Source: DASRFR01 sp035651455
Lineage (GTDB): Bacteria > Acidobacteriota > Terriglobia > Terriglobales > Acidobacteriaceae
NCBI GenBank assembly: GCA_035651455.1
Contig: DASRFR010000047.1
Location: 620,001-684,000 of the forward strand
Length of the DNA: 64,000 nucleotides
Reading direction: 5' to 3'
A program made the translations under genes and the position numbers. Of the stretch, positions 34,515 to 43,370 are shown piece after piece (positions within the stretch are counted from its first letter, which is position 1; every line of letters begins with the position of its first letter). The notes under the pieces are model-generated. The model saw nothing but the letters and a program-made list of their open reading frames with translations. It was not told where the DNA came from and did no database searches.

Positions 34515-35537
34515 CTACGGGTTTAGCACGATCTTTCCGAACATCTCGCTGTTTTCCATAAATTCGTGCGCAGCGCGGATTTCGCTGAGCGGGAACGTCC
34601 TGTCGACTACGGGCTTCACCTTCGCTGAGAACACATGTCTCAGGACCTCGTGTAGTTCGCCCATCGTGCCCATGTAGGAACCTAGCAAGCTGAACTGGCG
34701 CGAGTAGAGGAATCGAAGATCGACGCCAACACTTGGCCCGGTGGTCGCCCCGCATGTGACGAGCGTCCCTCCTGCCTTAAGGCACTTCAAGCTCTCGTCC
34801 CAGGTGGCCTTGCCCACGTGCTCCATTACAATGTCCACGCCTTCTCGCTGGGTGATCTTGCGTACCTCGTCGCTGATCTTCTGCTTGTAATGGTCGATAA
34901 CATGATCGGCGCCGAGTTCTCGGGCCCGCTCCGCCTTGCGGTCGTTGCCCGCCGTAGCAATGACGGTGGCGTTGAATAATTTGGCGATTTGAATACCCGC
35001 GATGCCTACTCCTGAATTTGCGCCAAGCACGAGTACGGTTTGGCCAGGACGAATCGAAGCACGCCCTGTCAGCATGTGAAAGGCAGTCAGGAACACTAAG
35101 GGCACGCTGGCGGCCTCGTTAAAGCCGAGACTATCCGGGATGGGGATGACATTCACCTCGGGGACAGCGATAAATTCGCAATCGCCGCCATCCACACCAT
35201 TGCCCAGAACCGTAAATTCGCGGCACTGATTCTGCCGTCCCGCCGTGCACTGCGCGCAGTGATTGCAGAAGCGCATCGGCGCCAACAGGAGGCGCTGCCC
35301 GGGCCTTACGCTGGTGATGTATTCGCCGATTTCCACCACCTCGCCGGCTATGTCACTGCCTAGAATGTGCGGCAGCTTCACGCCGGGCAGCCCCTTGCGT
35401 ACCCACAAATCAAGGTGGTTCATAGCGCAGGCTTTTACGCGGATCAGCACTTCATGGCGGCGTGGTTTGGGATCAGGAATGTCCTCATAGCGCAGAACGT
35501 CGGGACCGCCAAACTCATGAATACGAGCAGCTTTCAC
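34515..35537 (-). CDS. Medium-chain dehydrogenase/reductase (MDR), zinc-type
   Basis: NAD(P)-dependent oxidoreductase of 340 aa, GTG start at 35537 with AAGGAG upstream. The structural-zinc loop is intact (C91, C94, C97, C105), the Rossmann motif reads VLGANSGVGIAGIQIAK. At the catalytic zinc site the usual G-H-E is replaced by G60-S61-D62 after H57, while C37 is present, so the catalytic zinc is probably lost or altered. Substrate is unknown; quinone-reductase-like alcohol dehydrogenases are the nearest relatives by pattern. Divergent from xdhC-like gene by 128 bp. Confidence 0.88.
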   Translation of the reverse strand: MKAARIHEFGGPDVLRYEDIPDPKPRRHEVLIRVKACAMNHLDLWVRKGLPGVKLPHILGSDIAGEVVEIGEYITSVRPGQRLLLAPMRFCNHCAQCTAGRQNQCREFTVLGNGVDGGDCEFIAVPEVNVIPIPDSLGFNEAASVPLVFLTAFHMLTGRASIRPGQTVLVLGANSGVGIAGIQIAKLFNATVIATAGNDRKAERARELGADHVIDHYKQKISDEVRKITQREGVDIVMEHVGKATWDESLKCLKAGGTLVTCGATTGPSVGVDLRFLYSRQFSLLGSYMGTMGELHEVLRHVFSAKVKPVVDRTFPLSEIRAAHEFMENSEMFGKIVLNP

Positions 35538-35665
35538 GTTGTTCTCCTTGAAAGCAACAAGCTAACACACGGCGGCAAACTGCAGAGCCTGCGCAATCTC
35601 CCTTGCATTGCCGCATTAACGGCTACATTGACTTGCCTTCCCGCAGGCCCAATAATCAAAGTCAG

Positions 35666-36532
35666 ATGAACATTTACGAGGAGATCGTCAAGCTGCGCCA
35701 GGAAGGCCGACGTGGCGCGGTCGCGACCATTGTCAGCGTGCGCGGCTCGATTCCGTCCTTCAAGACCGCCAAGATGTTGGTCCGCGATGACGGCTCGATC
35801 TCCGGCACGATAGGCGGCGGATGCGTAGAAGCCGAGGTCTGGCAAGCCGCCCGCGAGGTCATGGAGTCCGAAAAACCCCGCACCTTAACCTTTGACCTGA
35901 ACCAGGACCCAAAATTCGATACTGGCTTGGTTTGTGGGGGAACCCTGGACATCTTCATTGAGCCAGTACTGCCTCCAGAATTTCTTTACATATTCGGCGC
36001 AGGGCACGTAGCCATAAACCTTTACAAGGTAGCAAAAAATGCTGGTTTTGACGTCATCGTGGCTGATGACCGTGATACCTATGCCAATCGTGAGCGCTTC
36101 CCTGAGGCGCGCGAGATTTTGGCCGAGGATTTCGAGCAGGCGATGTCACGCCTGACGCCGAACGAATCTTCGTTCGTTGTGATTGTTACCCGGGGGCACC
36201 GCGACGACATGAGGGTGCTGCGCTGGGCCGTACAAACGCGAGCGCGCTATATCGGCATGATCGGGTCCAGGCGCAAAACCATCGCGATCTTCAGGGAGCT
36301 GCAGAAGGAAGGTCTTCCCGCCCACATGTTTGAGCGGGTGCACGCTCCGGTAGGACTCGACATTGGCGCTGTCACTCCGGAAGAGATTGCCGTGGCGATC
36401 ACTGCTGAACTGATTGCGGTCCGGCGGCATGCCGAACGCGCTCTGCCTCACATGAGCTGGTTTCACTCTCCCAAGGGGCAAGCTGAGATTAAACAGATTG
36501 CTACTCCCGAGCCGCAGGGAAAGTCCGACTAG
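35666..36532 (+). CDS. XdhC/CoxI family protein
   Basis: Accessory factor family that inserts sulfurated molybdenum cofactor into xanthine dehydrogenase-type enzymes. 288 aa: N-terminal XdhC/CoxI domain (about 1-100, GTIGGGCVEAEVW and LVCGGTLDIFIEP) and a C-terminal Rossmann domain (YIFGAGHVAINLY, GMIGSRRK, APVGLDIGAVTPEEIAVAI). The ATG at 35666 (MNIYEEIVK) fits the domain start; the frame extends 21 codons further without evidence. No molybdenum enzyme gene is adjacent. Ends 8 bp from the convergent PLP enzyme. Confidence 0.9.
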   Translation: MNIYEEIVKLRQEGRRGAVATIVSVRGSIPSFKTAKMLVRDDGSISGTIGGGCVEAEVWQAAREVMESEKPRTLTFDLNQDPKFDTGLVCGGTLDIFIEPVLPPEFLYIFGAGHVAINLYKVAKNAGFDVIVADDRDTYANRERFPEAREILAEDFEQAMSRLTPNESSFVVIVTRGHRDDMRVLRWAVQTRARYIGMIGSRRKTIAIFRELQKEGLPAHMFERVHAPVGLDIGAVTPEEIAVAITAELIAVRRHAERALPHMSWFHSPKGQAEIKQIATPEPQGKSD

Positions 36533-36540
36533 ATCGCCTC

Positions 36541-37710
36541 TCAGGCTCTGCTGAGCGACTCGAGCGCCCGTGTCAAATCTGCTCTCAAGTCATCCACATC
36601 TTCCAGGCCAATGTTCAGCCTCACGATGCGGTGTCCGTAACTGGGCCGCCCCTTGGCACCTTCAAAATCGTAAGCTACAGCCAGACTGGTTACGCCCGCC
36701 CAGCTGTACCCAATCTCAAAGAGTTCCAGCTCGTCGACAAAGGCGCAGACTTGCTCCTTCGTGAAATCGTTGCGCAAGACAATCGAGAACACGCCCGTGG
36801 ATCCGGTGAAATCACGTTTCCAGAATTCGTGCCCGGGACAAGACGGAAGAGCGGGATGCAAGACGGTTTCAATTTCAGGGCGGCTGGACAGCCAGCGTGC
36901 AATGTCCAGTGCCGCGTGCTCGATTGCTTTTAGTCGCACCGCCAGCGTTTTCATCCCGCGCAACGCCAGACTGGCGTCATCCGGCGAAACTGCGCAGCCC
37001 ACGAGTTGATGAGTCGCGCCTAGGCTTTGATAAAGCTTCGCGTCCCGCACCGTAATCGAACCGAGCAGCAGATCGCTATGCCCGCCGATGTACTTGGTTA
37101 GCGCCTGCATAGTCACGTCCACGCCGTGAGCAAATGCGTCCAGGTAGATCCCCGCGGCCCAGGTATTGTCCAGAACAACTAACGCTTTGGCTGAGTGCGC
37201 GGCCGCAACGATTGCGGGCAGGTCCTGCACCTCCATCGTGATCGAGCCGGGGCTTTCGCACCAGACCAGCCGCGTGTTCGAGCGCAGCAGGTCCTTGATC
37301 CCAGTTCCGATTGTGGGATCGTAAAACGTGGAGTCCACCCCGAAGCGGCGCAGCACCTGCCGCGCAAAGTGACGATTCGGCCCGTAAATGCTCTCGGGGA
37401 CCAGCGCATGCTCGCCACTCTTGAGCAGCGCAAAATTAATGAGAGAAATCGCTGACTGCCCGCCGGGAGTGATCAGCGTGCGAAAGCCGTCCTCGAGTTC
37501 GCAGATACGCGCTGCCAACTCGAGCACCGTCGGAGTTCCATAGAGGCCATATGTATACCCGACTTCATACTGGTCCCATTCGTCATTGACAGCGGCGGCA
37601 TTGGGAAAAAGCACCGTCGAAGCCCGATAAAGAGGTGTGTTCAGGGACCGGAATCCTTCGGGTGCGCGAGCATCAGAATGAATCAGCCTGGTCTTCCAGT
37701 TCTTCGCCAT
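36541..37710 (-). CDS. metC: Cys/Met-metabolism PLP enzyme, cystathionine beta-lyase-like
   Basis: Fold-type I PLP enzyme of trans-sulfuration, 389 aa. The PLP lysine is K206 in ALTKYIGGHSD, the PLP-ring Asp is D181 in VLDNTWAAG, and the tyrosines in YGLYGTP match the family. ESPGSITMEVQDL and the SYGHRIVRLNIGLEDVDDL end are close to cystathionine beta-lyase (MetC) of the proteobacterial type. Gamma-synthase activity cannot be excluded. Its start overlaps the end of the upstream secreted-protein gene by 28 bp. Confidence 0.88.
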   Translation of the reverse strand: MAKNWKTRLIHSDARAPEGFRSLNTPLYRASTVLFPNAAAVNDEWDQYEVGYTYGLYGTPTVLELAARICELEDGFRTLITPGGQSAISLINFALLKSGEHALVPESIYGPNRHFARQVLRRFGVDSTFYDPTIGTGIKDLLRSNTRLVWCESPGSITMEVQDLPAIVAAAHSAKALVVLDNTWAAGIYLDAFAHGVDVTMQALTKYIGGHSDLLLGSITVRDAKLYQSLGATHQLVGCAVSPDDASLALRGMKTLAVRLKAIEHAALDIARWLSSRPEIETVLHPALPSCPGHEFWKRDFTGSTGVFSIVLRNDFTKEQVCAFVDELELFEIGYSWAGVTSLAVAYDFEGAKGRPSYGHRIVRLNIGLEDVDDLRADLTRALESLSRA

Positions 37711-38705
37711 GACAGAGAGTCTAACTGGACACTTCGCCCCCTTGGCAAACCGGATCGCATGGTGCTTCCGGACTTCTCCGCCGAACGCGATTTTGTCTCT
37801 TTCCGCAGCAAGTCAGCTCCCTGAGCCAAGGTCAAGTCAGGGGAGAGCAGTTTGAAATCGCTTCTCGCCATATACTGCTGAACGTTGATCGTTTTGAAGA
37901 AAAGGGCCTTGCCTCTCATCTGCACATTAAGAACCGTCAGCTCCCAATAACCAGGGGCAACTTCAGCCTGCTTCACATCGAATTGACCGCCCTTATCCAA
38001 GTGCCCCAGGAGGCCCAAGCCGAACTTTACCTCCCGCATGAGGCGGCCCGAAATTTCTGCCAACCGCAACTGCTTGCTGTCAACCCAAAGACTGCCTTGC
38101 ATAGCGTGAAAAACTTCCGCCTCGCGATTGGGTGGATTGAAGTGCGGATTGGGAGTGAACTTCAGTTCAACCAGGTTGTCGCGGTGCTCGCCATAGGTAT
38201 ACAGAAAAGCGTCGGGCAACAGCTTGAGCATGCGTTGGCTGCGAGCCTCGTCCTCACTCTGGTCCTTTTGAGATTTGCGTAGCAAGTCCGGATTGCGAGC
38301 CTGTTGTTCGAGTTGGCGATCCGCCTGCTGTTGTTGACTCTGGTTGAGCGGTTGTCCGTTGATCAGAATAGGACGCTTGAGATCTCCGCTCTTGGTTTCT
38401 ACAACTTCGTCCACTTCTTTGGGACCGTTGGGTTTCTGTGTTTCGAGGCGGAACATCCAATGGCTATGATCTGCGTTTTCCGTTCTTAATTCGTTAGCCA
38501 CCACTTTCCGCACAAGGTCAGCCGGCGACGTTTGCGCGGGCGCTGCCTGCGCAGGCAAATAAAATGCGAAAACCGCTAGTAGAATAGCTGCCGCTAACAC
38601 GACAGTATGACGAGCCGAAGCACTTGCAAGTTGCCAGCCGGGAACAGCCAGATAGTGATTTTCAACACACCCCCTGAAAGGACAACCTGTCAAACTCCGC
38701 GCCAT
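37683..38705 (-). CDS. Secreted hypothetical protein, unrecognised
   Basis: About 340 aa. A hydrophobic segment (VVLAAAILLAVFAFYLPAQA, followed by APAQ) at about residues 30-50 reads as a signal peptide preceded by an unusually long N-region. The mature part has a Gln-rich stretch (QSQQQQADRQLEQQ), then a region (GSLWVDSKQLRLAEISGRL) typical of outer-membrane-lipoprotein-sorting-like folds, a weak reading. The ATG at 38705 has a GAGGT site; earlier ATGs (38717, 38732) remain possible. Divergent from the DUF1275 gene by 42 bp and overlapping metC by 28 bp. Confidence 0.65.
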   Translation of the reverse strand: MARSLTGCPFRGCVENHYLAVPGWQLASASARHTVVLAAAILLAVFAFYLPAQAAPAQTSPADLVRKVVANELRTENADHSHWMFRLETQKPNGPKEVDEVVETKSGDLKRPILINGQPLNQSQQQQADRQLEQQARNPDLLRKSQKDQSEDEARSQRMLKLLPDAFLYTYGEHRDNLVELKFTPNPHFNPPNREAEVFHAMQGSLWVDSKQLRLAEISGRLMREVKFGLGLLGHLDKGGQFDVKQAEVAPGYWELTVLNVQMRGKALFFKTINVQQYMARSDFKLLSPDLTLAQGADLLRKETKSRSAEKSGSTMRSGLPRGRSVQLDSLSWRRTGRPG

Positions 38706-38747
38706 CGCCGACCTCATTTCAATGTTTTGCATCAGACGTTCGGGTTG

Positions 38748-39563
38748 ATGAGCCCAAGGCAATTTCCATTGGCTGCCCAGAATCAGGATGGATCCGTGCC
38801 CCGCAGCAAATCTTGCGTCGCCCTGCTGCTCGCCTTCACTGCAGGCTTCGTGGATATTGTGGGCGCGATCACCATATACGACGTCTTCACCGCTCACATG
38901 ACGGGCACGACGGTGCGCATGGGCCAACATCTGCTTGAGAGAAATTGGCAAGCTGTCATTCTCGCCGTGAGCGTGGTCGCGGCTTTCCTATGCGGTTCAA
39001 TCCTGGGCAGGCTACTAATAGAGATCGGGTCCCGGACTGCGCTTCGGCGGGTTGCTTCCGTCAACCTGGTCCTGGAAGGCGCGTTGTTGGCGCTTGTGGT
39101 GCCAATCGGGAACAGCGCTCTGCAACGGGGACATGCGGGAGCGGAGTCGATCGCGGTGATTTGTCCATTGCTCGCTACCCTGGCAGCGGCCATGGGATTG
39201 CAAACCGCAACCCTGACTCGAGTGGGCCCGCTCACTGTGCACACAACATTTATCACGGGGATGATGAACAAGTTCGCGCAGCTTGTCTCGCGCTGGATGT
39301 TCCTTATTTACGACATCCATTTGGGTGATACCGCCCTGGGCGGCATCTGGCGCCGCGATCGCGATAAAGTCTCCCGCGAGGCTCGCTTCATTTTCGCGAT
39401 CTGGCTTGTCTATTTTCTTGGCGCGATTTGTGGGACATGGTTCGGCACCCGTTCAGGACTGACCGCTCTCTATGTACCTTGTTGCATCCTGCTTATCTGC
39501 ATCGCGGTGGATCAATGGCAGCCACTCTCCCTTCAGGAAGAAAAGGAACAGGCTGAGCAGTAG
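38748..39563 (+). CDS. DUF1275 (YoaK-like) membrane protein
   Basis: 271-residue integral membrane protein with about six hydrophobic segments (ALLLAFTAGFVDIVGAITIY first). The FTAGFVDIVG and FTAHMTGTTVRMGQHL blocks and the GLQTATL...TTFITGMM stretch are the DUF1275 pattern; function in bacteria is unknown. Start chosen at the ATG 38748; a GTG at 38796 with AGGATGG just upstream is a strong rival and would remove 16 residues. Possible phosphate/sugar transport links in the family are not supported here. Confidence 0.85.
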   Translation: MSPRQFPLAAQNQDGSVPRSKSCVALLLAFTAGFVDIVGAITIYDVFTAHMTGTTVRMGQHLLERNWQAVILAVSVVAAFLCGSILGRLLIEIGSRTALRRVASVNLVLEGALLALVVPIGNSALQRGHAGAESIAVICPLLATLAAAMGLQTATLTRVGPLTVHTTFITGMMNKFAQLVSRWMFLIYDIHLGDTALGGIWRRDRDKVSREARFIFAIWLVYFLGAICGTWFGTRSGLTALYVPCCILLICIAVDQWQPLSLQEEKEQAEQ

Positions 39564-39639
39564 AGGATTCACACGTACGCGGCAATGCGCCAAGCGAGCG
39601 GTGTGCTCAAGGCCGATCTGATTCGCAAATTTGCGCCGT

Positions 39640-39873
39640 TCAGGCGGCCCGACTGCCTGGCGGCCCTTGTCCCTGAGCTTCTTTTACCGTGGCCGCGAGA
39701 GCTCGTCTGCCCGCTTCCTCTGCCTCTTCCTTTGTAGCCGCCTCTCCTGAACGCAGCAATTGGTCAGTGGGACGCACGCGATAGATGTTGTATCGCCAAC
39801 CCTTGGACACCTGGGTGGAGGGGTCCAAAATCTTCTCAATTTCGTAAGCGAAATCACCTTCGTAGAAACGCAT
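39640..39873 (-). CDS. Small conserved-looking hypothetical protein
   Basis: 77 aa, begins MRFYEGDFAYEIEKI, charged and without signal peptide; the centre (GWRYNIYRVRPTDQLL) looks like a small beta fold and the end is Ala/Glu-rich helix. The ATG at 39873 has GAGG 6 bases before it; another in-frame ATG lies 4 codons up. It follows the F420-type oxidoreductase on the same strand by 65 bp. Composition and spacing suggest a real gene, but no function can be given. Confidence 0.55.
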   Translation of the reverse strand: MRFYEGDFAYEIEKILDPSTQVSKGWRYNIYRVRPTDQLLRSGEAATKEEAEEAGRRALAATVKEAQGQGPPGSRAA

Positions 39874-39938
39874 CTCTCGCCTCATTTCCGGGTTCGAGAA
39901 TCAAGATCACAGTTTTTGAATAATTGCGTCGAAACGCA

Positions 39939-40910
39939 TCACAACACCTGCGGAAAGATCTCTTTGGCATAGAAATCCATGAACTCCTCCTGCTTCGGCC
40001 CAATCTGGTGTACGCAGATGTGGTCGTAGCCGGCATCGGCGTACTCACGAATGGATTTCAAGTGCTTCTCAGGATCCGGCCCACAACTGATCTCCTCTGC
40101 CAACTTCTCCGGGCTTACCAGCTTGGCAGCGGCTTCAAAGTGCGATGGCAAGGGAAGCTCCTGGTGCAAGGGTCCGGGCAGACCGGACATGGCCCAGACC
40201 TCATGCGCGATTTTCTTGGCTTGTTCCTCGTCGCGGTCGAAGCATACCTGCATCTCGCCGTAGCAAGGCTTGCCGTCACCGCTTTGCTTTTTGTACTGCT
40301 CAAGCATCTCGCGATCGGGGGAAGTACCAACCAATCCGTCGCCCAACTTCACCGCGAGCTGCACGCTTTTGGGCCCCGCCGCCGCTACCATAATCGGGGG
40401 CGGCTGCTTCGGCAGGCTGTAAATGCGCGCGTTCTCAACCACGAAATGCTTGCCATAATGACTTTGTAAGCCGCCTTTCCAGAGCAGGCGTATGACCTCG
40501 ATGGCCTCCGCAAGCATTTCCTGCCGCACGGACACTTCCGGCCAAGCCTGCCCCAAAATGTGCTCGTTCAGGTTTTCGCCCGTGCCGACGCCGAGAAAGA
40601 AGCGGTCCGGCATCATGCTCGCGACCGTGGCCGCAGCCTGGGCGACAATCGCGGGGTGCATCCGCACCGTGGGACACGTCACACCCGTGCCAACCACAAG
40701 CTTGCCGGTCGCATGGGCCAAAGCTCCCAGGACGCTCCAGGCGAACGGGCTTTGCCCCTCGCGGTCAGTCCAGGGATGAAAGTGATCGGAAATGAGCGCA
40801 AAGGAAAACCCGCGTTCTTCGGCGGCTCGTGCAAAACGAACCAGTTCGCAGGCAGAGAACTCTTCACTCGACAGCTTGTAACCAATTTGGATTTTGCGAT
40901 TCTTGGGCAT
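39939..40910 (-). CDS. F420-dependent LLM-class oxidoreductase (glucose-6-phosphate dehydrogenase-like)
   Basis: Luciferase-like TIM-barrel enzyme, 323 aa. Motifs IGYKLSSEEFSACELVRFA, ISDHFHPWTDREGQSPFAW, GTGVTCPTVRMHPAIVAQA and FFLGVGTGENLNEH match the F420-dependent glucose-6-phosphate dehydrogenase-like subgroup. The reaction would use reduced or oxidised F420 on an unknown substrate. If correct, the organism makes or imports coenzyme F420. No F420-biosynthesis gene is in the window. The cofactor is inferred from the family. Confidence 0.85.
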   Translation of the reverse strand: MPKNRKIQIGYKLSSEEFSACELVRFARAAEERGFSFALISDHFHPWTDREGQSPFAWSVLGALAHATGKLVVGTGVTCPTVRMHPAIVAQAAATVASMMPDRFFLGVGTGENLNEHILGQAWPEVSVRQEMLAEAIEVIRLLWKGGLQSHYGKHFVVENARIYSLPKQPPPIMVAAAGPKSVQLAVKLGDGLVGTSPDREMLEQYKKQSGDGKPCYGEMQVCFDRDEEQAKKIAHEVWAMSGLPGPLHQELPLPSHFEAAAKLVSPEKLAEEISCGPDPEKHLKSIREYADAGYDHICVHQIGPKQEEFMDFYAKEIFPQVL

Positions 40911-40999
40911 AAATGTTGTCGCGTGGGATGAGTTCGCCGTCTTCAGGGATGGCTGGGGTGCGCAGGGGAGTAATTCGAATCAATGCAGCGCAAAGAGAA

Positions 41000-41033
41000 G
41001 GCGCTAGCACCGGAGCCGGGCCGAGCTAGCGCC
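41000..41033 (-). terminator. Stem-loop terminator after the cupin gene
   Basis: GGCGCTAGC (41000-41008) is the exact reverse complement of GCTAGCGCC (41025-41033), a 9-bp stem with a 16-base loop. On the minus strand it lies 10 bp after the cupin stop and is followed by TTCTCTTT, a weak U-tract. Confidence 0.65.
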
Positions 41034-41043
41034 ACACGCGATT

Positions 41044-41532
41044 TTATTTTTTGTGGCTGGGATCGTCCGCCGGATTGACATAGTTCAATTGGAGCGGCGC
41101 CGATCCGTGTACCTGGACAATGGTATTGCCGCTGGCCATTGCATAATGGTGCATCTCCGGGTCGAGATAGGCAAAGCTTCCGGCCGGGAACATTCCCATC
41201 TTCGTCTCGTCGAAAGAATCTCCCATACCCACCTTGAAGGTTCCGGAAATTACGGTGACATTCTCACGCTTCGGGTGCCAGTGTGGAGCGATGCGGTATC
41301 CATCAGGCATCTTCAGGCGAATCGTGAAGTCGCCTTCCGATCCGGCGGGATTGCCTTCGAGTACTGCCAGTTGCGCTCCAGGAGCAACGAAGGGCGGCGG
41401 GGGACCCCATTCCACGGCATCCGGCGTGAATATATTCTTCTGTGCCGGCGGGTGCGCCGCAACGGTGAACCTGTAATTGGCCCAAAGCAACGTGCACGCC
41501 ACCATCACTATTAGAGACAACTTCCGTTTCAT
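41044..41532 (-). CDS. Secreted cupin-domain protein
   Basis: 162 aa with a signal peptide (MKRKLSLIVMVACTLLWANY, then FTVAAH). A single cupin domain follows: HWHPKRENVTVISGTFKVGMGD holds the His pair and Glu of motif 1, and PAGSFAYLDPEMHHYAMA holds motif 2. Likely a metal-binding periplasmic or surface protein of unknown role. GGAGG lies 8 bases before the ATG and a terminator follows, so it is a single-gene unit. Confidence 0.85.
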   Translation of the reverse strand: MKRKLSLIVMVACTLLWANYRFTVAAHPPAQKNIFTPDAVEWGPPPPFVAPGAQLAVLEGNPAGSEGDFTIRLKMPDGYRIAPHWHPKRENVTVISGTFKVGMGDSFDETKMGMFPAGSFAYLDPEMHHYAMASGNTIVQVHGSAPLQLNYVNPADDPSHKK

Positions 41533-41690
41533 CGTTTTTGCCTCCGTGAGTCTTTATATCAGCCGGCAAAAATCTTCTCGCGAATGCCAATGAGATTGCA
41601 ACAGAGTTTTTGGCCGCGGCTTTTCCAATACCTGGTCTTTGTCTTACCTCCTTTTGCATGCCACTGTGCCGCGGGGTTAGTTGCAGAATC

Positions 41691-42227
41691 TCAGAGCGGC
41701 AATCCGGATGCCTGGCGCGCTTTATACGCGTACAGCACGGCCAGCAGCGGCGGAGCCAAGAGAACGCCCCAGAATGGAATCAGAATGCCGAGCACAAGAG
41801 GACCGAGAATCGACGCCCACATCGGCACCCGGGCGGTGCGACGCATGATGTATGGCTGCAGGAGCAGCCCGTCGATGACGACGATCACGGCATAAAGGAT
41901 CAGGACGTAAAGCGGATGCTCCCAATCCTGCCAGCGCAGCGTAGAAGCCATGGCAGGCCCAATTACGCTGAGCACGGGGCCCAGATGCGGCACGAACTGA
42001 AGAAGCGCAGCCAACAGCGCCCAGAGCGGAGCCCATGGCACACCAATGAGAGTCAGGCCTGCCAACCACAACAATCCGACTGCAATGGAATCTTTGAGTT
42101 GCGCGAGCAGCCAAGCCTTTAACGCGCCACCGGTGATGTGGAGGTGCTCGCCAATTTCCATGTAGATTTGGATGCGGGGAGCGGGATAGACGATTGCGAA
42201 CTGACGACGCAGGCTGATAGCAAGTTT
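41691..42227 (-). pseudogene. 5'-truncated AI-2E family transporter remnant
   Basis: The C-terminal half of an AI-2E/UPF0118 membrane protein. The block from LKAWLLAQLKDSIAVG through VPWAPLWALLAALLQFVPHLGPVLSVIGPAMAS to LLQPYIMRRTARVPMWASILGPLV is the conserved second half. The frame stays open upstream of the ATG at 42161 with family-like sequence (FAIVYPAPRIQIYMEIGEHL) until a TGA at 42228-42230. The N-terminal half, about 180 residues in full-length members, is missing: the divergent sigma gene starts only 53 bp beyond that stop. Expression from 42161 would give a 156-residue protein. Confidence 0.6.
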
Positions 42228-42282
42228 TCACCAGGCGTAAACCCGGGAGCGAAAAAATCGTCCATAACCTCAGCACCCCGAG

Positions 42283-42870
42283 GTGGAATTGGAAACGGCA
42301 CTCACAGGCTTAATGGATTTGCCGGCCAGGGGCTCGGAACAAAGCATCAGCGCCGAGCAATTCGATGCAGTGATGCGGCAGCACCAACATCGTGTGTACC
42401 GGGTTCTCTGGATGCTGCTTCGCGATGCGGACGAGGCAAACACGCTGACGCAAGAGTGCTTCTTTCGGGCGTACCAAAACTGGTCAGGATTCCGTGGCGA
42501 CTCGAGCATCGAGACGTGGCTCTTGAAAATCGCAGTTAACTTGAGCCGGGATCACACCCGCAATCGCAAGCGCGCTTTCTGGAAAAAGCTGCTGGGGCTG
42601 GAAGAGCAAAAGGCGACGCAGGCGATCGCTACGACGGTGCCCTCGCCTGAACGGTCTCTACTCGCTCGCGAGGAGATGAAAGCCGTCTGGCAGGCGGCAG
42701 AGGGACTTTCCGAGCAGCAGCGGGCCGTCTTTACGCTGCGATTTGTGGAAGATATGCAATTGCAGAAGATTGCGAACGTCCTCGGATTGAAAGTGGGAAC
42801 CGTCAAGACGCATCTGTTCCGAGCGACCACTACAGTCCGCAAGCGACTTGAGGAGCAGCAATGGAGATGA
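42283..42870 (+). CDS. ECF sigma factor, RpoE-like
   Basis: 195 aa. Region 2 (MRQHQHRVYRVLWMLLRDADEANTLTQECFFRAYQNWSGFRGDSSIETWLLKIAVN) and region 4 (LSEQQRAVFTLRFVEDMQLQKIANVLGLKVGTVKTHLFRATTTVRKRL) are both complete, the arrangement of classical ECF factors controlled by a membrane anti-sigma. The start is a GTG at 42283 with weak ribosome site; an ATG at 42313 is possible. It overlaps the next gene, whose membrane segment fits an anti-sigma, by 10 bp. Confidence 0.92.
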   Translation: MELETALTGLMDLPARGSEQSISAEQFDAVMRQHQHRVYRVLWMLLRDADEANTLTQECFFRAYQNWSGFRGDSSIETWLLKIAVNLSRDHTRNRKRAFWKKLLGLEEQKATQAIATTVPSPERSLLAREEMKAVWQAAEGLSEQQRAVFTLRFVEDMQLQKIANVLGLKVGTVKTHLFRATTTVRKRLEEQQWR

Positions 42871-43370
42871 AGTCACGATCCAATGACGAAGAACTGGAAC
42901 ATATCCTGGTGCGCTGGACATGGGGTCGGCAAGTGTTCCGCCCAAAGCCGCCATTGGCGTCTGTGGAAGCCGTGTTGCAGGAGTTTGGAAGCGAGGTGCG
43001 CTCAGCCACGGCGAAGAAACCGGACGCTTTCTGGCAAGAGCAGCGAAATGCGATCCGCACCCGGATGGCGCCCGTACACACGCGAGCCAGTGCGTGGCGA
43101 CCTACCAGCCTTGCATGGGCTGGGGTGCTAACCGTAGTGATAGTGGCCTGTTTCTTACTGAACAGTGCACCACGCACACGGCTTGACACTCAGGCACGGC
43201 CACAGGTCGATCCCGACCACCTGCTGCTCATGCAACTGGAACAGACCATTGAGATGGCTGGTCCTGACGCGCTTGAGCCGGCGGCATTGCTCGCGGATGA
43301 GATGAATCAAGCCAGCCAACGAGACTTCGGTAACTATCCAGTGTCAAGAGGAAAAGAGAATGAACAGTAG
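42861..43370 (+). CDS. Putative anti-sigma factor, single-pass membrane protein
   Basis: 169 aa. N-terminal cytoplasmic region (about 1-80) is helical and charged, one membrane helix at about 83-100 (SLAWAGVLTVVIVACFLL), then a short extracytoplasmic tail. No zinc HxxxCxxC motif is seen, so it is not a ZAS-type anti-sigma. The assignment is from position: start inside the sigma gene (10 bp overlap, GAGGAG upstream) and 11 bp overlap with the Spy-like gene downstream. Confidence 0.6.
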   Translation: MEMKSRSNDEELEHILVRWTWGRQVFRPKPPLASVEAVLQEFGSEVRSATAKKPDAFWQEQRNAIRTRMAPVHTRASAWRPTSLAWAGVLTVVIVACFLLNSAPRTRLDTQARPQVDPDHLLLMQLEQTIEMAGPDALEPAALLADEMNQASQRDFGNYPVSRGKENEQ

